Positions 1 through 8,108 of a stretch of DNA of 64,000 bases are shown in pieces. The position numbers were made by a program, and so were the translations under genes. The DNA is from CAYRTV01 sp964505785 (GTDB lineage: Bacteria > Acidobacteriota > Aminicenantia > Aminicenantales > Aminicenantaceae), in contig CAZDJZ010000001.1 of assembly GCA_964505785.1 (NCBI GenBank), positions 62,001 to 126,000 on the forward strand. The letters are read 5' to 3'. Numbering within the stretch: the first letter of the stretch is position 1; each line of letters begins with the position of its first letter. Below the pieces are notes generated by a model. That model searched no databases. It saw only the letters and a program-made list of their open reading frames with translations, and was not told the DNA's origin.

Positions 1-1206
1 TTGCGTGACAGGAAGATTGGGCATATATTTCCAGGTTTGGCCCCGGTCAAAGGATTCATATACGCCGCCGTCATTGCCGTTAAGGTAATAATTGGTGTCC
101 TTGGGATTAATCCACAGGGCATGGCTGTCCCAGTGCTTGCTGCGGTCACCGAGAGCTTCCCAGTTTTTACCGCCGTCGTCGGTGACCTGGAGGAATGTAT
201 CCATGGAATAGACCCGGTCTTTGTCTTTGGGGTCGCAAAAGATTTCATTATAGTAATTGCCTGAAGAGGTGTAGCTGCTGCGTTTTTCCCAGGAGGCGCC
301 GCCGTTGAGGCTCCTAAAGAAACCGCCCTGGCCGCGCTTGGCTTCGACAATGGCATACATGTAGTCCGGGTCGGCCGGAGAAATGTCCATGCCGATCCGG
401 CCTTTATCGCCGTGGGGAAGTCCTTTATTTATCTTTTTCCAGGTCTTCCCGGCGTCGGTGGACTTATAGATTCCCGATTCCGGGCCGCCGTCTATAAGAG
501 TGAACACACGCCGACGCCGCTGGTGGGCCGTGGCGTAAACAATATCCGGGTTGCGGGGGTCGAAGTGCACTTCATTGACCCCGGTGTGTTCGCTGATGGT
601 GAGAACCGCTTCCCAGTTCTCTCCGCCGTCGGTGGTTTTATACAGGCCGCGGTCGCAGCCGGCGCTCCACAGCGGGCCGTAGGCCGCCGCGTAGACGACA
701 TTGGAATCCCTGGGATCAACCCTGATCATGCCGATATGTTCGGAGTTTTTAAGCCCCATATGGGTCCAGGATTGTCCGCTGTCGGTGGATTTATATACAC
801 CGTCACCGTATGCGACGCTTCTCTGGTTGTTGTTCTCTCCGGTTCCCACCCAGATGATGTGGGAATGATTGGGGTCCATGGTGACACAGCCGATGGAATA
901 AGAACCCTGGTTGTCGAATATGGGCGTAAAGGTGGTTCCCGCGTTTATGGTCTTCCAGACGCCGCCGGATGCGGCGGCCACGTAGAATTCGCTGGGGTTC
1001 TCCGGATTGACAGCGAAATCCGCGATACGGCCGGAGGTCAGCGCCGGCCCGATGGACCGGAGTTTGAAAGCATTGAGTGACAGGTCCGTCACGGGATCTG
1101 CATCATTGCCGGCATTCTTTTTCTGAGCACTTGCAAAGCTGAGAAAAGGCGAGCATAGTAAAATAATAAGAAATAAACTACTTAATTTAAAAACAGTTTT
1201 TTTCAC
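1..1206 (-). CDS. VPS10/sortilin-like BNR-repeat secreted protein, C-terminus cut by window edge
   Basis: The frame reads without a stop for 402 codons from a GTG start at 1206 to the window edge, so the C-terminus is missing. The start is chosen because an AAAGGAG ribosome site lies 7 bases before the GTG and the first ~27 residues form a signal peptide (basic start, then a run of L, I and F, then an Ala/Ser-rich region). The rest is a chain of beta-propeller Asp-box (BNR) repeats such as STDSGQSWTHM, TTDGGENWEAV and STDAGKTWKKI. These are typical of exported proteins annotated as VPS10-domain or 'glycosyl hydrolase' in Acidobacteriota and Bacteroidota. It is a paralogue of the protein at 27993-30362, sharing the (R/K)xIGP...SGR start and the WVGTGE motif. 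Substrate unknown; binding or hydrolysis of a polymer at the cell surface is inference. Confidence 0.85.
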   Translation of the reverse strand, partial: MKKTVFKLSSLFLIILLCSPFLSFASAQKKNAGNDADPVTDLSLNAFKLRSIGPALTSGRIADFAVNPENPSEFYVAAASGGVWKTINAGTTFTPIFDNQGSYSIGCVTMDPNHSHIIWVGTGENNNQRSVAYGDGVYKSTDSGQSWTHMGLKNSEHIGMIRVDPRDSNVVYAAAYGPLWSAGCDRGLYKTTDGGENWEAVLTISEHTGVNEVHFDPRNPDIVYATAHQRRRRVFTLIDGGPESGIYKSTDAGKTWKKINKGLPHGDKGRIGMDISPADPDYMYAIVEAKRGQGGFFRSLNGGASWEKRSSYTSSGNYYNEIFCDPKDKDRVYSMDTFLQVTDDGGKNWEALGDRSKHWDSHALWINPKDTNYYLNGNDGGVYESFDRGQTWKYMPNLPVTQ

Positions 1207-1259
1207 GGAAAACTCCTTTAGGATTGTTTTTTGATACATTGAATTGTCATGATAATGCT

Positions 1260-1550
1260 AACCTGAACTATTCATAAAAAAATTGCGATGTTTTTGCAAT
1301 TCTTTTATATCAACGATTAACATGATTTTTATTGAAAGTTCAAATGGAAAGTTTTTCATTTTCCCATTTATATTATAATAATCGCAATTTTTTTACCCTT
1401 CGAGCGGGCCGACTCTCACCGCATCTGCCGGCTTGCAGCTCCTCGTGGAAGCGCTGTCTAAGATCCTTTGTCGCTATGCTCCTCAGGACGACAATAAATG
1501 AACGTATTGTCGTCGTCTGCGGCAATCTCGACCTGTGAATAATCCAGGTT
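1260..1550 (+). repeat. TIR-bounded interspersed element, copy 1 (full length)
   Basis: This 291-bp non-coding stretch begins AACCTGAACTATTCAT and ends GTGAATAATCCAGGTT, an imperfect 16-bp terminal inverted repeat. The interior starts with an AT-rich segment containing TTGCGATGTTTTTGCAAT. It ends with a GC-rich segment (GCGGGCCGACTCTCACCGC, then CTGCGGCAATCTCGACC). Both blocks recur in copy 2 (2788-3040). No transposase frame is present, so it looks like a MITE. It lies between the promoter side of the gene on 1-1206 and the exported protein at 1907. Confidence 0.65.
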
Positions 1551-1608
1551 AATAATTAAGAGTGTATATACATATCCGATGCAGTTATATATGTCAATAC
1601 CAGCGCTA

Positions 1609-1730
1609 TGTCATCCTGAGGAGAGAAGCGACGTAAGGATCTGTGCTGCTTCGGGAGATGTATCGGTGCCGTGCTGCCGAACGAAGCAGTCTAAGATCCC
1701 CTTGGCCGCTGCGCGGCCTGGGGATGACAG
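1609..1730. repeat. Palindromic TGTCATCCTGAG element
   Basis: The stretch begins TGTCATCCTGAGGAGAG and ends CCTGGGGATGACA, so its ends are inverted copies of each other. It also contains the recurrent core GAAGCAGTCTAAGATCCCC and a GGCCGCTGCGCGGCC stem. Relatives occur in at least ten other spacers of this window. It probably folds into a long hairpin in RNA. The spacer 1207-1906 otherwise holds copy 1 of the TIR element and a 9-bp-period tract. Confidence 0.6.
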
Positions 1731-1791
1731 ACGTATATCAAAAAGTTTTTGCCGCTTTTGTAACGAGCCGATGAAAACATCGAATCGGGAA

Positions 1792-1850
1792 AAAACGCAA
1801 AGAACGCGATAAACGCGATGAACGCAATGAACGCGAGCGGAGCGAGGACT
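1792..1850. repeat. 9-bp-period low-complexity tract
   Basis: Successive 9-mers read like AAACGCGAT, GAACGCAAT, GAACGCGAG and CGGAGCGAG. The same degenerate motif occurs at 24858-24940 and in fragments at 62272-62312, always near a palindromic TCATCCTGAG element. Confidence 0.5.
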
Positions 1851-1906
1851 GAAACACACAATAGAATACTCCGTATAACCAAGTAGAAGACAAAATGGAG
1901 GTCAAC

Positions 1907-2788
1907 ATGAAAAAATATGTGTTATTGATTCTTATTCTGTTTATAATCGCGATCACTGCTCCGGCGTTTGCGGCTGCCCCGCTGCAGACGTCGCTGGTCC
2001 CGGAAAAAGCCGCCTGGTTTATCCATCTGGATGTGCAGACATTTGCCAAGACTCAATTGAAGCGGGAATGGTTCGACAAGCAGATGAACGATTTTAAAGA
2101 CGAAATCGCGGAAATCGAACGGGTAGGGCAAATCGATTTTTTTAAAGACATAACCCATGTGACCGTTATCAGTATGGGAGATGATGACGATACGGTGGTG
2201 GCTCTTACCGGGAAATTGAAAAAAAATCACCTGATCTCTTTGCTGAAGGAAGAGGAAAATCCCAGTGAAATGGACTATGGACAATATCTGATCTATCACT
2301 GGGATGATGAATTTGGAACGTTTGTCAATGACAGCCTGCTCATGATTTCTGAAGCCGAAGCATCCCTTAAGGCAGTGCTGGATACGGTCTCTGGAAAAAT
2401 GAAAGACATATCCGGTACAGCCCTGGCTTCACAGTTGAAAACGCTTGCGCCCGGGAACTTTTTGACCGCGGTGTCCGTAAAATTAAATGAAATGATCGAG
2501 GACGATGACTTTCCTTCGGCCATTCTCAAGAATTCGAAGGGGGCGTTTTTTTCGGTTGCCGAGGCCGGGAACAAGGTCAAGGCGAGGCTTTCCCTGGAAG
2601 CGGATTCTCCTGAGACGGCCAAAAATTTGGGGGATGTGGTCAACGGCCTTAAGAGCCTGCTGGCCATGCAGGAAAAGGTTGACCTGGAATGGAACCTGAT
2701 CAAGTCCCTGAAAATGAATGTACAGGGCAGCTCCTTCATCTTGGAAACCGAGGCATTGATAGAGGAAATTTTGGAGTTGATTAATTGA
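1907..2788 (+). CDS. Unknown exported protein, 293 aa
   Basis: An ATG at 1907 follows GGAGGT with a 5-base gap and starts a clear signal peptide (MKKYV, a long I/L/F run, then APAFA before the cut). An in-frame ATG 12 bases earlier overlaps the ribosome site and is less likely. The mature part is acidic, with an early AAWFIHLDVQTF segment and a DGDDD-like acidic loop. I recognise no catalytic motif. Proteins of this general kind (secreted, opening with a 'value as observable' strand and alternating strands and helices) are usually left as hypothetical. It lies upstream of the ECF sigma/anti-sigma pair but is separated from it by two repeat elements, so co-transcription is doubtful. The stop codon (2786-2788) abuts the left end of a TIR element, which may have reshaped the C-terminus. 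Confidence 0.75.
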   Translation: MKKYVLLILILFIIAITAPAFAAAPLQTSLVPEKAAWFIHLDVQTFAKTQLKREWFDKQMNDFKDEIAEIERVGQIDFFKDITHVTVISMGDDDDTVVALTGKLKKNHLISLLKEEENPSEMDYGQYLIYHWDDEFGTFVNDSLLMISEAEASLKAVLDTVSGKMKDISGTALASQLKTLAPGNFLTAVSVKLNEMIEDDDFPSAILKNSKGAFFSVAEAGNKVKARLSLEADSPETAKNLGDVVNGLKSLLAMQEKVDLEWNLIKSLKMNVQGSSFILETEALIEEILELIN

Positions 2789-3040
2789 CCTGAACTATTC
2801 ATAAAATAATTGCGATGTTTTTGAAATTTCTTTTTTATAGGCGGTTAACAATTTTTCGAGTAAAAGATCTAGAAGAACTTTTTTCATTTGTAAATTTTAT
2901 TTTATTCGCAATTTTTTTACCCTTTGGGCGGGCCGACTCTCACCGCATCTGCTTCGTTGCAGGACATTCGCAGTGGAGTCCACAGCTTTATGCCTGCGCC
3001 TCGCATCTGCGGCAATCTCGACCCGTGAATAATTCAGGTT
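2788..3040 (+). repeat. TIR-bounded interspersed element, copy 2 (full length)
   Basis: About 253 bp between ACCTGAACTATTCAT and GTGAATAATTCAGGTT, with the same internal order as copy 1: TTGCGATGTTTTTG, an AT-rich middle, ATTCGCAATTTTTTTACCC, a GCGGGCCGACTCTCACCGC block, and GCGGCAATCTCGACC before the right end. Its left end touches the stop codon of the preceding gene. No open reading frame of interest lies inside. Confidence 0.65.
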
Positions 3041-3044
3041 CATA

Positions 3045-3168
3045 TGTCATCCTGAGGAGTGGAGCGACGAAGGATCCCAAACGGCTTCGCCAAAAGAGAT
3101 AATAGCGATTAGTCAAAACGAAGCACTTTGGGATTCTTCGGGCTGCTGGGCCAGCCCTCAGAATGACA
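3045..3168. repeat. Palindromic TGTCATCCTGAG element
   Basis: Begins TGTCATCCTGAGGAGTGG, ends CCCTCAGAATGACA, with GGATCCCAAACG and TTTGGGATTC as internal inverted arms. It sits directly between TIR element copy 2 and the sigma-factor gene, ending about 10 bases before that gene's ATG. Confidence 0.6.
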
Positions 3169-3178
3169 GAAAGAAAAC

Positions 3179-3775
3179 ATGACAAAAAATACGATGTCCG
3201 ACGAAGAGCTGGCCTTGCAGGCCCAGGCCGGCTCCCGTCCGTCTTTTGAAGAATTGGTGGACCGGTACAGTGGGCGTCTGTACCATTTTCTCCTGCCTAA
3301 AATGCAATCCGGCCAGGACATCGAAGATATCCTTCAGGAAGCCTTCCTCAAAGCCTACCGGAACATCGACGGCTATGATCCCAAGTGGAAATTTTCCACC
3401 TGGATCTTCACCATAACCAACCGGCTGGCTATCGATCATTTCCGTGCTCAAGCCAAAGAGGATGTCGATGCAGCCCCGGAAGAAAGCGAGGCCGGTCCGG
3501 AAGACCAGTATGCGGAAAAGAAAGCCAGGCAAAACCTCTGGCGGAAGGCCTGGAATCTCAAGCCGGACTATTATAAAGTCCTATGGATGTACTATGTTCA
3601 GGGGATGACCAATAAAGAGATCGCAAAAGTTATGGGACGCACCAGCCTGGCGGTGCGTATGCTGGTCCACCGGGCGCGACTGCAGTTGGCTGAAAAACTG
3701 GAGTGTGAAAATGCAGAGGTGCAGGGTTCTCCGTCAGTTGAGAATACGCCTGGTTTTTATTATGGGGGTGAGTAA
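3179..3775 (+). CDS. RNA polymerase sigma factor, ECF family
   Basis: A 198-residue sigma-70 of the extracytoplasmic-function type. Region 2 spans about residues 22-92, with the QDIEDILQEAFLKAYRN core-binding segment and FSTWIFTITNRLAIDHFR for -10 recognition. Region 4 spans about 120-170 and carries a helix-turn-helix (GMTNKEIAKVMGRTSLAVR). An acidic linker joins them. It directs RNA polymerase to a dedicated promoter set when released by its anti-sigma factor, whose gene starts 1 base after this stop codon. The ATG at 3179 has no strong ribosome site because a repeat ends just before it; an in-frame ATG at 3194 is an alternative start. Its signal and targets cannot be told from here. Confidence 0.9.
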   Translation: MTKNTMSDEELALQAQAGSRPSFEELVDRYSGRLYHFLLPKMQSGQDIEDILQEAFLKAYRNIDGYDPKWKFSTWIFTITNRLAIDHFRAQAKEDVDAAPEESEAGPEDQYAEKKARQNLWRKAWNLKPDYYKVLWMYYVQGMTNKEIAKVMGRTSLAVRMLVHRARLQLAEKLECENAEVQGSPSVENTPGFYYGGE

Positions 3776-3776
3776 C

Positions 3777-4313
3777 ATGTTGTGCACGATTACAAAATGG
3801 TTTATTTCAAGGTCATTGGATACGAATAAAGAGATGCCGGTCCTTTTTCGCCGGCACCTGCGGAGGTGTGCGTCCTGCCGGGAATTTAAACGAACATCTC
3901 AGAGAATACAGAGTAGCGCCGCCCGGGATGCCCGTCAGCTCATGGATAAATCACCTGAAGGGCTGTCTAAGCGAATCAAGGCACACGTATTTCAGCCGGA
4001 TGATTCCCCGCAAGAGGCATATAAGCCGTCAAAATATCGTTCCCGCTGGCTTATACCGGCGGCCTCCACGGCAGCCGCCGCCGCCCTGCTGGCTGTGATT
4101 CTTATTATCCAGCCATTTCAAAACCAAACGCCGGTCCCGGACAGTAAAAAGTTTTCCCTATTCAATACTCTCACCCGTCCGGCCGAAAAGGTCAAAAATG
4201 TTTCCTTCAAAGTGGAATCCCCTTATCAACAGGAACTTGAGACTCTCCAAAAAGCCGCCCGCAGTGCTTCTCGTTATGTGCTGGAAAAGATAGACTTGCG
4301 GTTCGGGTCTTAA
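3777..4313 (+). CDS. Anti-sigma factor, membrane-bound, zinc-finger type
   Basis: 178 residues from an ATG at 3777, preceded by GGGGGTGAG, with a 1-base gap after the sigma gene; an earlier in-frame ATG lies inside the sigma gene and is unlikely. The N-terminal part carries FRRHLRRCASCREF, matching the H-x3-C-x2-C pattern of zinc-binding anti-sigma domains (zf-HC2). A single membrane helix of about 20 Ala/Leu/Ile residues follows near residues 99-119, so the binding domain faces the cytoplasm and a ~60-residue tail faces the periplasm. Family knowledge says such proteins hold the partner ECF factor until a signal triggers release. The signal is unknown. Confidence 0.82.
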   Translation: MLCTITKWFISRSLDTNKEMPVLFRRHLRRCASCREFKRTSQRIQSSAARDARQLMDKSPEGLSKRIKAHVFQPDDSPQEAYKPSKYRSRWLIPAASTAAAAALLAVILIIQPFQNQTPVPDSKKFSLFNTLTRPAEKVKNVSFKVESPYQQELETLQKAARSASRYVLEKIDLRFGS

Positions 4314-4331
4314 AAATTCGCTGAAAATTTA

Positions 4332-4360
4332 TTGACATACCATCCAATTTCGGCTAAATT
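4332..4360 (+). promoter_or_regulatory. Sigma-70-type promoter, probably giving a leaderless mRNA
   Basis: TTGACA at 4332-4337, a 17-bp spacer, then TAAATT at 4355-4360. A start point 7-8 bases after the -10 falls on the ATG at 4368, and no Shine-Dalgarno sequence precedes that ATG. Confidence 0.45.
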
Positions 4361-4367
4361 GGGTAGT

Positions 4368-5573
4368 ATGATACAAAGGAATATTGAAAATCAACTTCAG
4401 TCAACTATATCTCAAAAACGTTCTTTTTTTCTTTTCGGGCCGAGACAAACTGGAAAAACAACTTTGCTTAATCACATTGCTTCTCAACATGAAAATGTTT
4501 TAAGCTATTCCTTTTTAGAAATCTCACTTAGACAAAAAGCTGAACAGCATCCTCAGTTCTTACGCCAGGAAATAGAAGCTTCGTCTGCGGATATCATTAT
4601 CATTGATGAAGTACAAAAAGTCCCGGCAATTCTGGATGAAGTCCAATTCATGATCGATAAATCCCATTTGATTTTCCTCATTACCGGTTCTTCGGCAAGA
4701 AAATTGCGGAGAAAAAACATCAATCTCCTTGCTGGGAGAGCGATTACATTCCGTTTAGATCCTTTTGATATCACAGAGAGAAAGTCTTTTGCCAAGGATT
4801 TTCAGTCGGTAAACATTCTTCAGGACATTCTGACTTATGGTGACATGCCTGAGATTGCTCTTCTTATAGAAAAACAACAATTGGATTTAGTTCAAAACCT
4901 GCTGCGGTCTTATGTGGAAACATTTCTTGAAGAAGAGATTCGAATGGAGACCTTGGTGAGGAAGATGGGAACATTTGGGAATTTTTTAAGATTGGCTGCG
5001 GAAATGTCAGGAAAAATTCTCAGCTTTCGTGAATTAGCTCAGGATTTGGGCGTAACTCATCAAACAATTTCTTCATTTTATGATATTCTGCATGACTGTA
5101 TGGTCATTGAGCGGATACCACCGTTAGTTCCATCCAATACGAGACGAAGATTGTCTAAAGCCAACAAATATCTTTTTTTTGATATTGGTGTTAAAAACGC
5201 AGCGGCCCAACTGATTTATTCAAAGGGCGTGTTAAAAGAGGAGTGGGGGCAGCGGTTTGAAGAATGGATTGGGTTGTCCTTAATCAGGTTTTTGCGGAGC
5301 CGCAATCTGGCAGGAAATCTTTTCTATTGGCGGGACCACAACGGTCCGGAAATTGATTGGGTTCTCGAATATAAAAACCACTGGATTCCAATTGAAGTAA
5401 AATATGTTGAAAATCCTAAATCAAAGCACATCCGGCATCTAAAATTGTTTTTAAATGAAAACAAGGATCGGGCTGCAAAAGGATATCTGGTTTATTTAGG
5501 TCAAAGACCCCGGAAAATTTCCGACAACATCACTGCAGTCCCATGGTTCGATCTATACCGGGTTTTTGATTGA
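4368..5573 (+). CDS. AAA family ATPase with C-terminal DUF4143 domain
   Basis: 401 residues from the ATG at 4368; a TTG at 4332 would add 12 residues but overlaps a promoter-like -35. Walker A is GPRQTGKT at residues 24-31 and Walker B is DIIIIDEVQKVP, followed by sensor-like ITGSSARKL. These define the AAA_14 domain. The C-terminal half is DUF4143, with an EIDWVLEY...IPIEVKY pattern like a PD-(D/E)XK nuclease core. Such ATPases are widespread in mobile gene pools; their physiological role is poorly known, with toxin-like or defence roles suggested. The gene is clearly more AT-rich than its neighbours and stands alone between the anti-sigma gene and a repeat block, which suggests recent acquisition. 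Confidence 0.88.
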   Translation: MIQRNIENQLQSTISQKRSFFLFGPRQTGKTTLLNHIASQHENVLSYSFLEISLRQKAEQHPQFLRQEIEASSADIIIIDEVQKVPAILDEVQFMIDKSHLIFLITGSSARKLRRKNINLLAGRAITFRLDPFDITERKSFAKDFQSVNILQDILTYGDMPEIALLIEKQQLDLVQNLLRSYVETFLEEEIRMETLVRKMGTFGNFLRLAAEMSGKILSFRELAQDLGVTHQTISSFYDILHDCMVIERIPPLVPSNTRRRLSKANKYLFFDIGVKNAAAQLIYSKGVLKEEWGQRFEEWIGLSLIRFLRSRNLAGNLFYWRDHNGPEIDWVLEYKNHWIPIEVKYVENPKSKHIRHLKLFLNENKDRAAKGYLVYLGQRPRKISDNITAVPWFDLYRVFD

Positions 5574-5627
5574 TATGATTCTTATAAATGCATGACGAAC
5601 ACATGTCACTAGCGGATCGGCTCCTTC

Positions 5628-5853
5628 TGTCATCCTGAGCGAAGCGAAGGATCCCATGGGCCTCGGCATCGAAACCGGCGGCGGCACATCCAGATGAGGC
5701 CGTTTGGGATTCTTCGTCGCTTCGCTCCTCAGAATGACAGAGGGTGTGGGGCAAGAGGAAACAATGGCGTCTTATTCGGCGAAGCAGTCTAAGATCCCCA
5801 CGGCCGCTGCGCGGCCTGGGGATGACAATGGGCTGCCGCAGGCCTCAGAATGA
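5628..5853. repeat. Two adjacent palindromic TCATCCTGAG elements
   Basis: The first unit (5628-5739) runs from TGTCATCCTGAGCGAAGCG to GCTCCTCAGAATGACA. The second (about 5761-5853) has GCGAAGCAGTCTAAGATCCC, the GGCCGCTGCGCGGCC stem and CCTCAGAATGAC. Together they fill the spacer between the convergent ATPase and hcp genes. They could form hairpins in the 3' end of either mRNA. Confidence 0.6.
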
Positions 5854-5869
5854 CTTGCAGTGTAAAGGG

Positions 5870-7498
5870 CTAAGCAGATAATGCAGCCTTCAGATCCGCA
5901 TCCGGTGTGGTTATCGGCTTGATGTCATATTTTTCAACCAGGTAATTGAGTACATTCTCACTCAAAAACGCCGGCAGAGTCGGGCCTAGGCGTATGTTCT
6001 TAACGCCTAATGCCAGCAGCGAAAGCAGAATGGCCACGGCCTTTTGCTCGTACCAGGACAGCACAAGGGATAAAGGCAGGTCGTTTATCCCGCAGTCAAA
6101 GGCGTCAGCCAGAGCAGTGGCAATCTTTACAGCCGAGTAGGCGTCGTTGCACTGTCCCACATCCAGCAGCCGCGGAATCCCGCCGATGTCACCAAGATCC
6201 TTATCAAAGAACCGGAATTTTCCGCAGGCCAGAGTGAGAATGACTGAGTCTTTAGGTGCTTGTTCCACGAATTGAGTGTAATAATTTCGTCCCGGTTTGG
6301 CTCCGTCGCATCCGCCGACCAGAAAGAAATGCCTTATCTTACCGGACTTAACGGCCTCCACCACCTGGTCAGCCACCGAAAGCACTGCATTGTGCCCGAA
6401 ACCGACGGTGACTTCACCTCTATCTTCATCCTGAGTATATCCTTCCAGGGATAGAGCCTTGTCTATAACCGGGGTGAAATCTTTATCCTGAATATGGGTG
6501 ATTCCGGGCCATCCTACAAGTCCGGTTGTGAAAATATTATCCTCATAGATCTTTTGAGGTTTCTGAATGCAGTTGGTTGTCATAAGGATCGCTCCGGGGA
6601 AGCGGCCGAATTCCTTGAATTGATTCTGCCAGGCGGTTCCGTAATGTCCATAGAAGTGGGGGTGTTTTTTCAGCTCCGGGTATCCATGGCAAGGAAGCAT
6701 TTCCCCGTGAGTATACACATAAATGCCTTTTCCGGCCGTCTGATGTAAGAGCATATCCAGGTCTTTAAGGTCATGCCCGGAGACCAAGATGGCCTTCCCT
6801 TTTTTCGAACCGAGCGGAACTTTCGTGGGCACGGGATGGCCGTAGGTGCCGGTGTTGGCTTTATCCAGCAGCTCCATGGTCCGCACATTGATCCGCCCGC
6901 ATTCCAGGACCAGTTCAATCCATTGCTCCAGGGAAAGATCGTTACGGAGAGTGGAGGCCAAACCCCTTTGAATAAATTCATAGACCGCGTCGTCTTCTTC
7001 GCCAAGAATAGCGGCATGGTCTGCATAGGCCGCCACACCTTTTAACCCAAGAATCAGGGTCTGTTTAAGAGACTCGATATCCGGATCGGGATCCTTTTCC
7101 GCCGGAATTCCGTGTTCTTCTCCCTGTGCGATCATGCCGTCCAAGCTATCCGCCGGCTCAAAATGAATCGCAACGGAATCGGGAATATCGCCGCCGTCGG
7201 TGGTTATGTCAGCCTTGAGACTATCCCGTTTGGCAACAGCTTCTTGAACCAATTCCGCGATACGCTCCGGATCAAAATTGACATTGGTCAGGGTGGAGAA
7301 CATGGCTTCAGCCATGAAACGCCCGGTCCCTAAATCATGAATATCCTTTTGCCGTCCGGCAATGGCAGCCTGCGCCAGTCCTTTTAATACGAATATGAGA
7401 AGGTCCTGCAGGGCCGCCGTATCCGGCTGTTTCCCGCACACCCCGATCTTGGTGCATCCCTCGCCTTTAGCTGTCTGTTCACATTGATAACAAAACAT
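5870..7498 (-). CDS. hcp: Hybrid-cluster protein (hydroxylamine reductase)
   Basis: 542 residues, the usual length for Hcp. The N-terminus has C3, C6, C15 and C21 (CYQCEQTAKGEGC, then GVC), which bind the first iron-sulfur cluster. The hybrid 4Fe-2S-2O cluster ligands lie in the C-terminal half, in segments such as GCDGAKPGR, LACGKFRF and GQCNDAYS. Hcp reduces hydroxylamine in vitro and acts on nitric oxide in vivo in anaerobes, using electrons from Hcr or another donor; no hcr gene is next to it. The start is set by GGAGG with a 6-base gap to the ATG. It is a single-gene unit with a candidate FNR/HcpR site far upstream (7775-7788). A cytoplasmic nitrosative-stress role fits an anaerobe. Confidence 0.95.
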   Translation of the reverse strand: MFCYQCEQTAKGEGCTKIGVCGKQPDTAALQDLLIFVLKGLAQAAIAGRQKDIHDLGTGRFMAEAMFSTLTNVNFDPERIAELVQEAVAKRDSLKADITTDGGDIPDSVAIHFEPADSLDGMIAQGEEHGIPAEKDPDPDIESLKQTLILGLKGVAAYADHAAILGEEDDAVYEFIQRGLASTLRNDLSLEQWIELVLECGRINVRTMELLDKANTGTYGHPVPTKVPLGSKKGKAILVSGHDLKDLDMLLHQTAGKGIYVYTHGEMLPCHGYPELKKHPHFYGHYGTAWQNQFKEFGRFPGAILMTTNCIQKPQKIYEDNIFTTGLVGWPGITHIQDKDFTPVIDKALSLEGYTQDEDRGEVTVGFGHNAVLSVADQVVEAVKSGKIRHFFLVGGCDGAKPGRNYYTQFVEQAPKDSVILTLACGKFRFFDKDLGDIGGIPRLLDVGQCNDAYSAVKIATALADAFDCGINDLPLSLVLSWYEQKAVAILLSLLALGVKNIRLGPTLPAFLSENVLNYLVEKYDIKPITTPDADLKAALSA

Positions 7499-7545
7499 TT
7501 TTAACCTCCTTAACCTGGCTCATTGATTAAAAAATGAAAAGATCT

Positions 7546-7691
7546 TGTCATCCTGAGAAGCGGCCTTCCCCGTCATTGCGAGCGGCCGCAGGCCGCGTGG
7601 CAATCTTAGACTGCCTCGCCGAATGAGACGGCACCGCTTCCAAGAAACGAAGCACTCTAAGATTCTGACATCGCTTCGCTCCGGGAATGAC
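7546..7691. repeat. Palindromic TCATCCTGAG/TCATTGCGAG element in the hcp leader
   Basis: Begins TGTCATCCTGAGAAGCGG and ends CGCTTCGCTCCGGGAATGACG. It contains GCGGCCGCAGGCCGC and two AATCTTAGA/TCTAAGATT arms that are inverted copies. It lies between hcp and its likely promoter. Confidence 0.6.
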
Positions 7692-7774
7692 GTGCGGGGT
7701 CATTTTCATTAAGCCCAGGTTAATAAATTTTATTTACTCATATCATAAGGTAGTCATTTTCATAAGGAAAAACA

Positions 7775-7788
7775 TTGACTTAAGTCAA
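7775..7788 (-). promoter_or_regulatory. FNR/CRP-family palindrome upstream of hcp
   Basis: TTGACTTAAGTCAA is a perfect 14-bp palindrome and fits the TTGAY-N4-RTCAA pattern of FNR, DNR and HcpR-type sites, which control hcp in many bacteria. A TATGAT-like -10 on the minus strand lies about 37 bp downstream (7742-7747), close to an activator-dependent arrangement. The site is 277 bp from the hcp start because a repeat element lies between. Confidence 0.5.
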
Positions 7789-7829
7789 ATCTATTAACCT
7801 AGATCATTATTTCGAAAACGACCTGGAGG

Positions 7830-8065
7830 GGCCGGCCGGAGCGAAGTGAAGGATCTTGTACAGTATCGCTGAATGAAACGGGATCGTCAACTCAGGCGAA
7901 GCAGTCTAAGATCCCCACGGGCGGCTGCCGCCGCCCTGGGGATGACAATGGGGTGCTGCCGCTGGCCCTGGGGGTGACAATGGGGTGCTGCCGCTGGCCC
8001 TGGGGGTGACAGAGAGACCGCAGCGCGATGACAACGGTGAGGGCTGCCGCAGGCTTCAGGATGAA
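7830..8065. repeat. Palindromic-element remnants with a 34-bp tandem duplication
   Basis: Contains GAGCGAAGTGAAGGATC, GCGAAGCAGTCTAAGATCC and CCTGGGGATGACA in the usual order. Two direct copies of a ~34-bp unit around TGGGGTGCTGCCGCTGGCCC follow (about 7946-8011). The spacer 7499-8235 holds no gene I can support. Confidence 0.5.
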
Positions 8066-8108
8066 ATGGGGCTGTGCCGGCGCAGAGCATGAAGCTGTGG
8101 TACTTCAC

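Noticed and set aside
4332..4367. TTG start giving 12 extra residues for the DUF4143 ATPase.
   Set aside because: The TTG is the first part of a -35-like TTGACA and the extra residues do not look like the family start.
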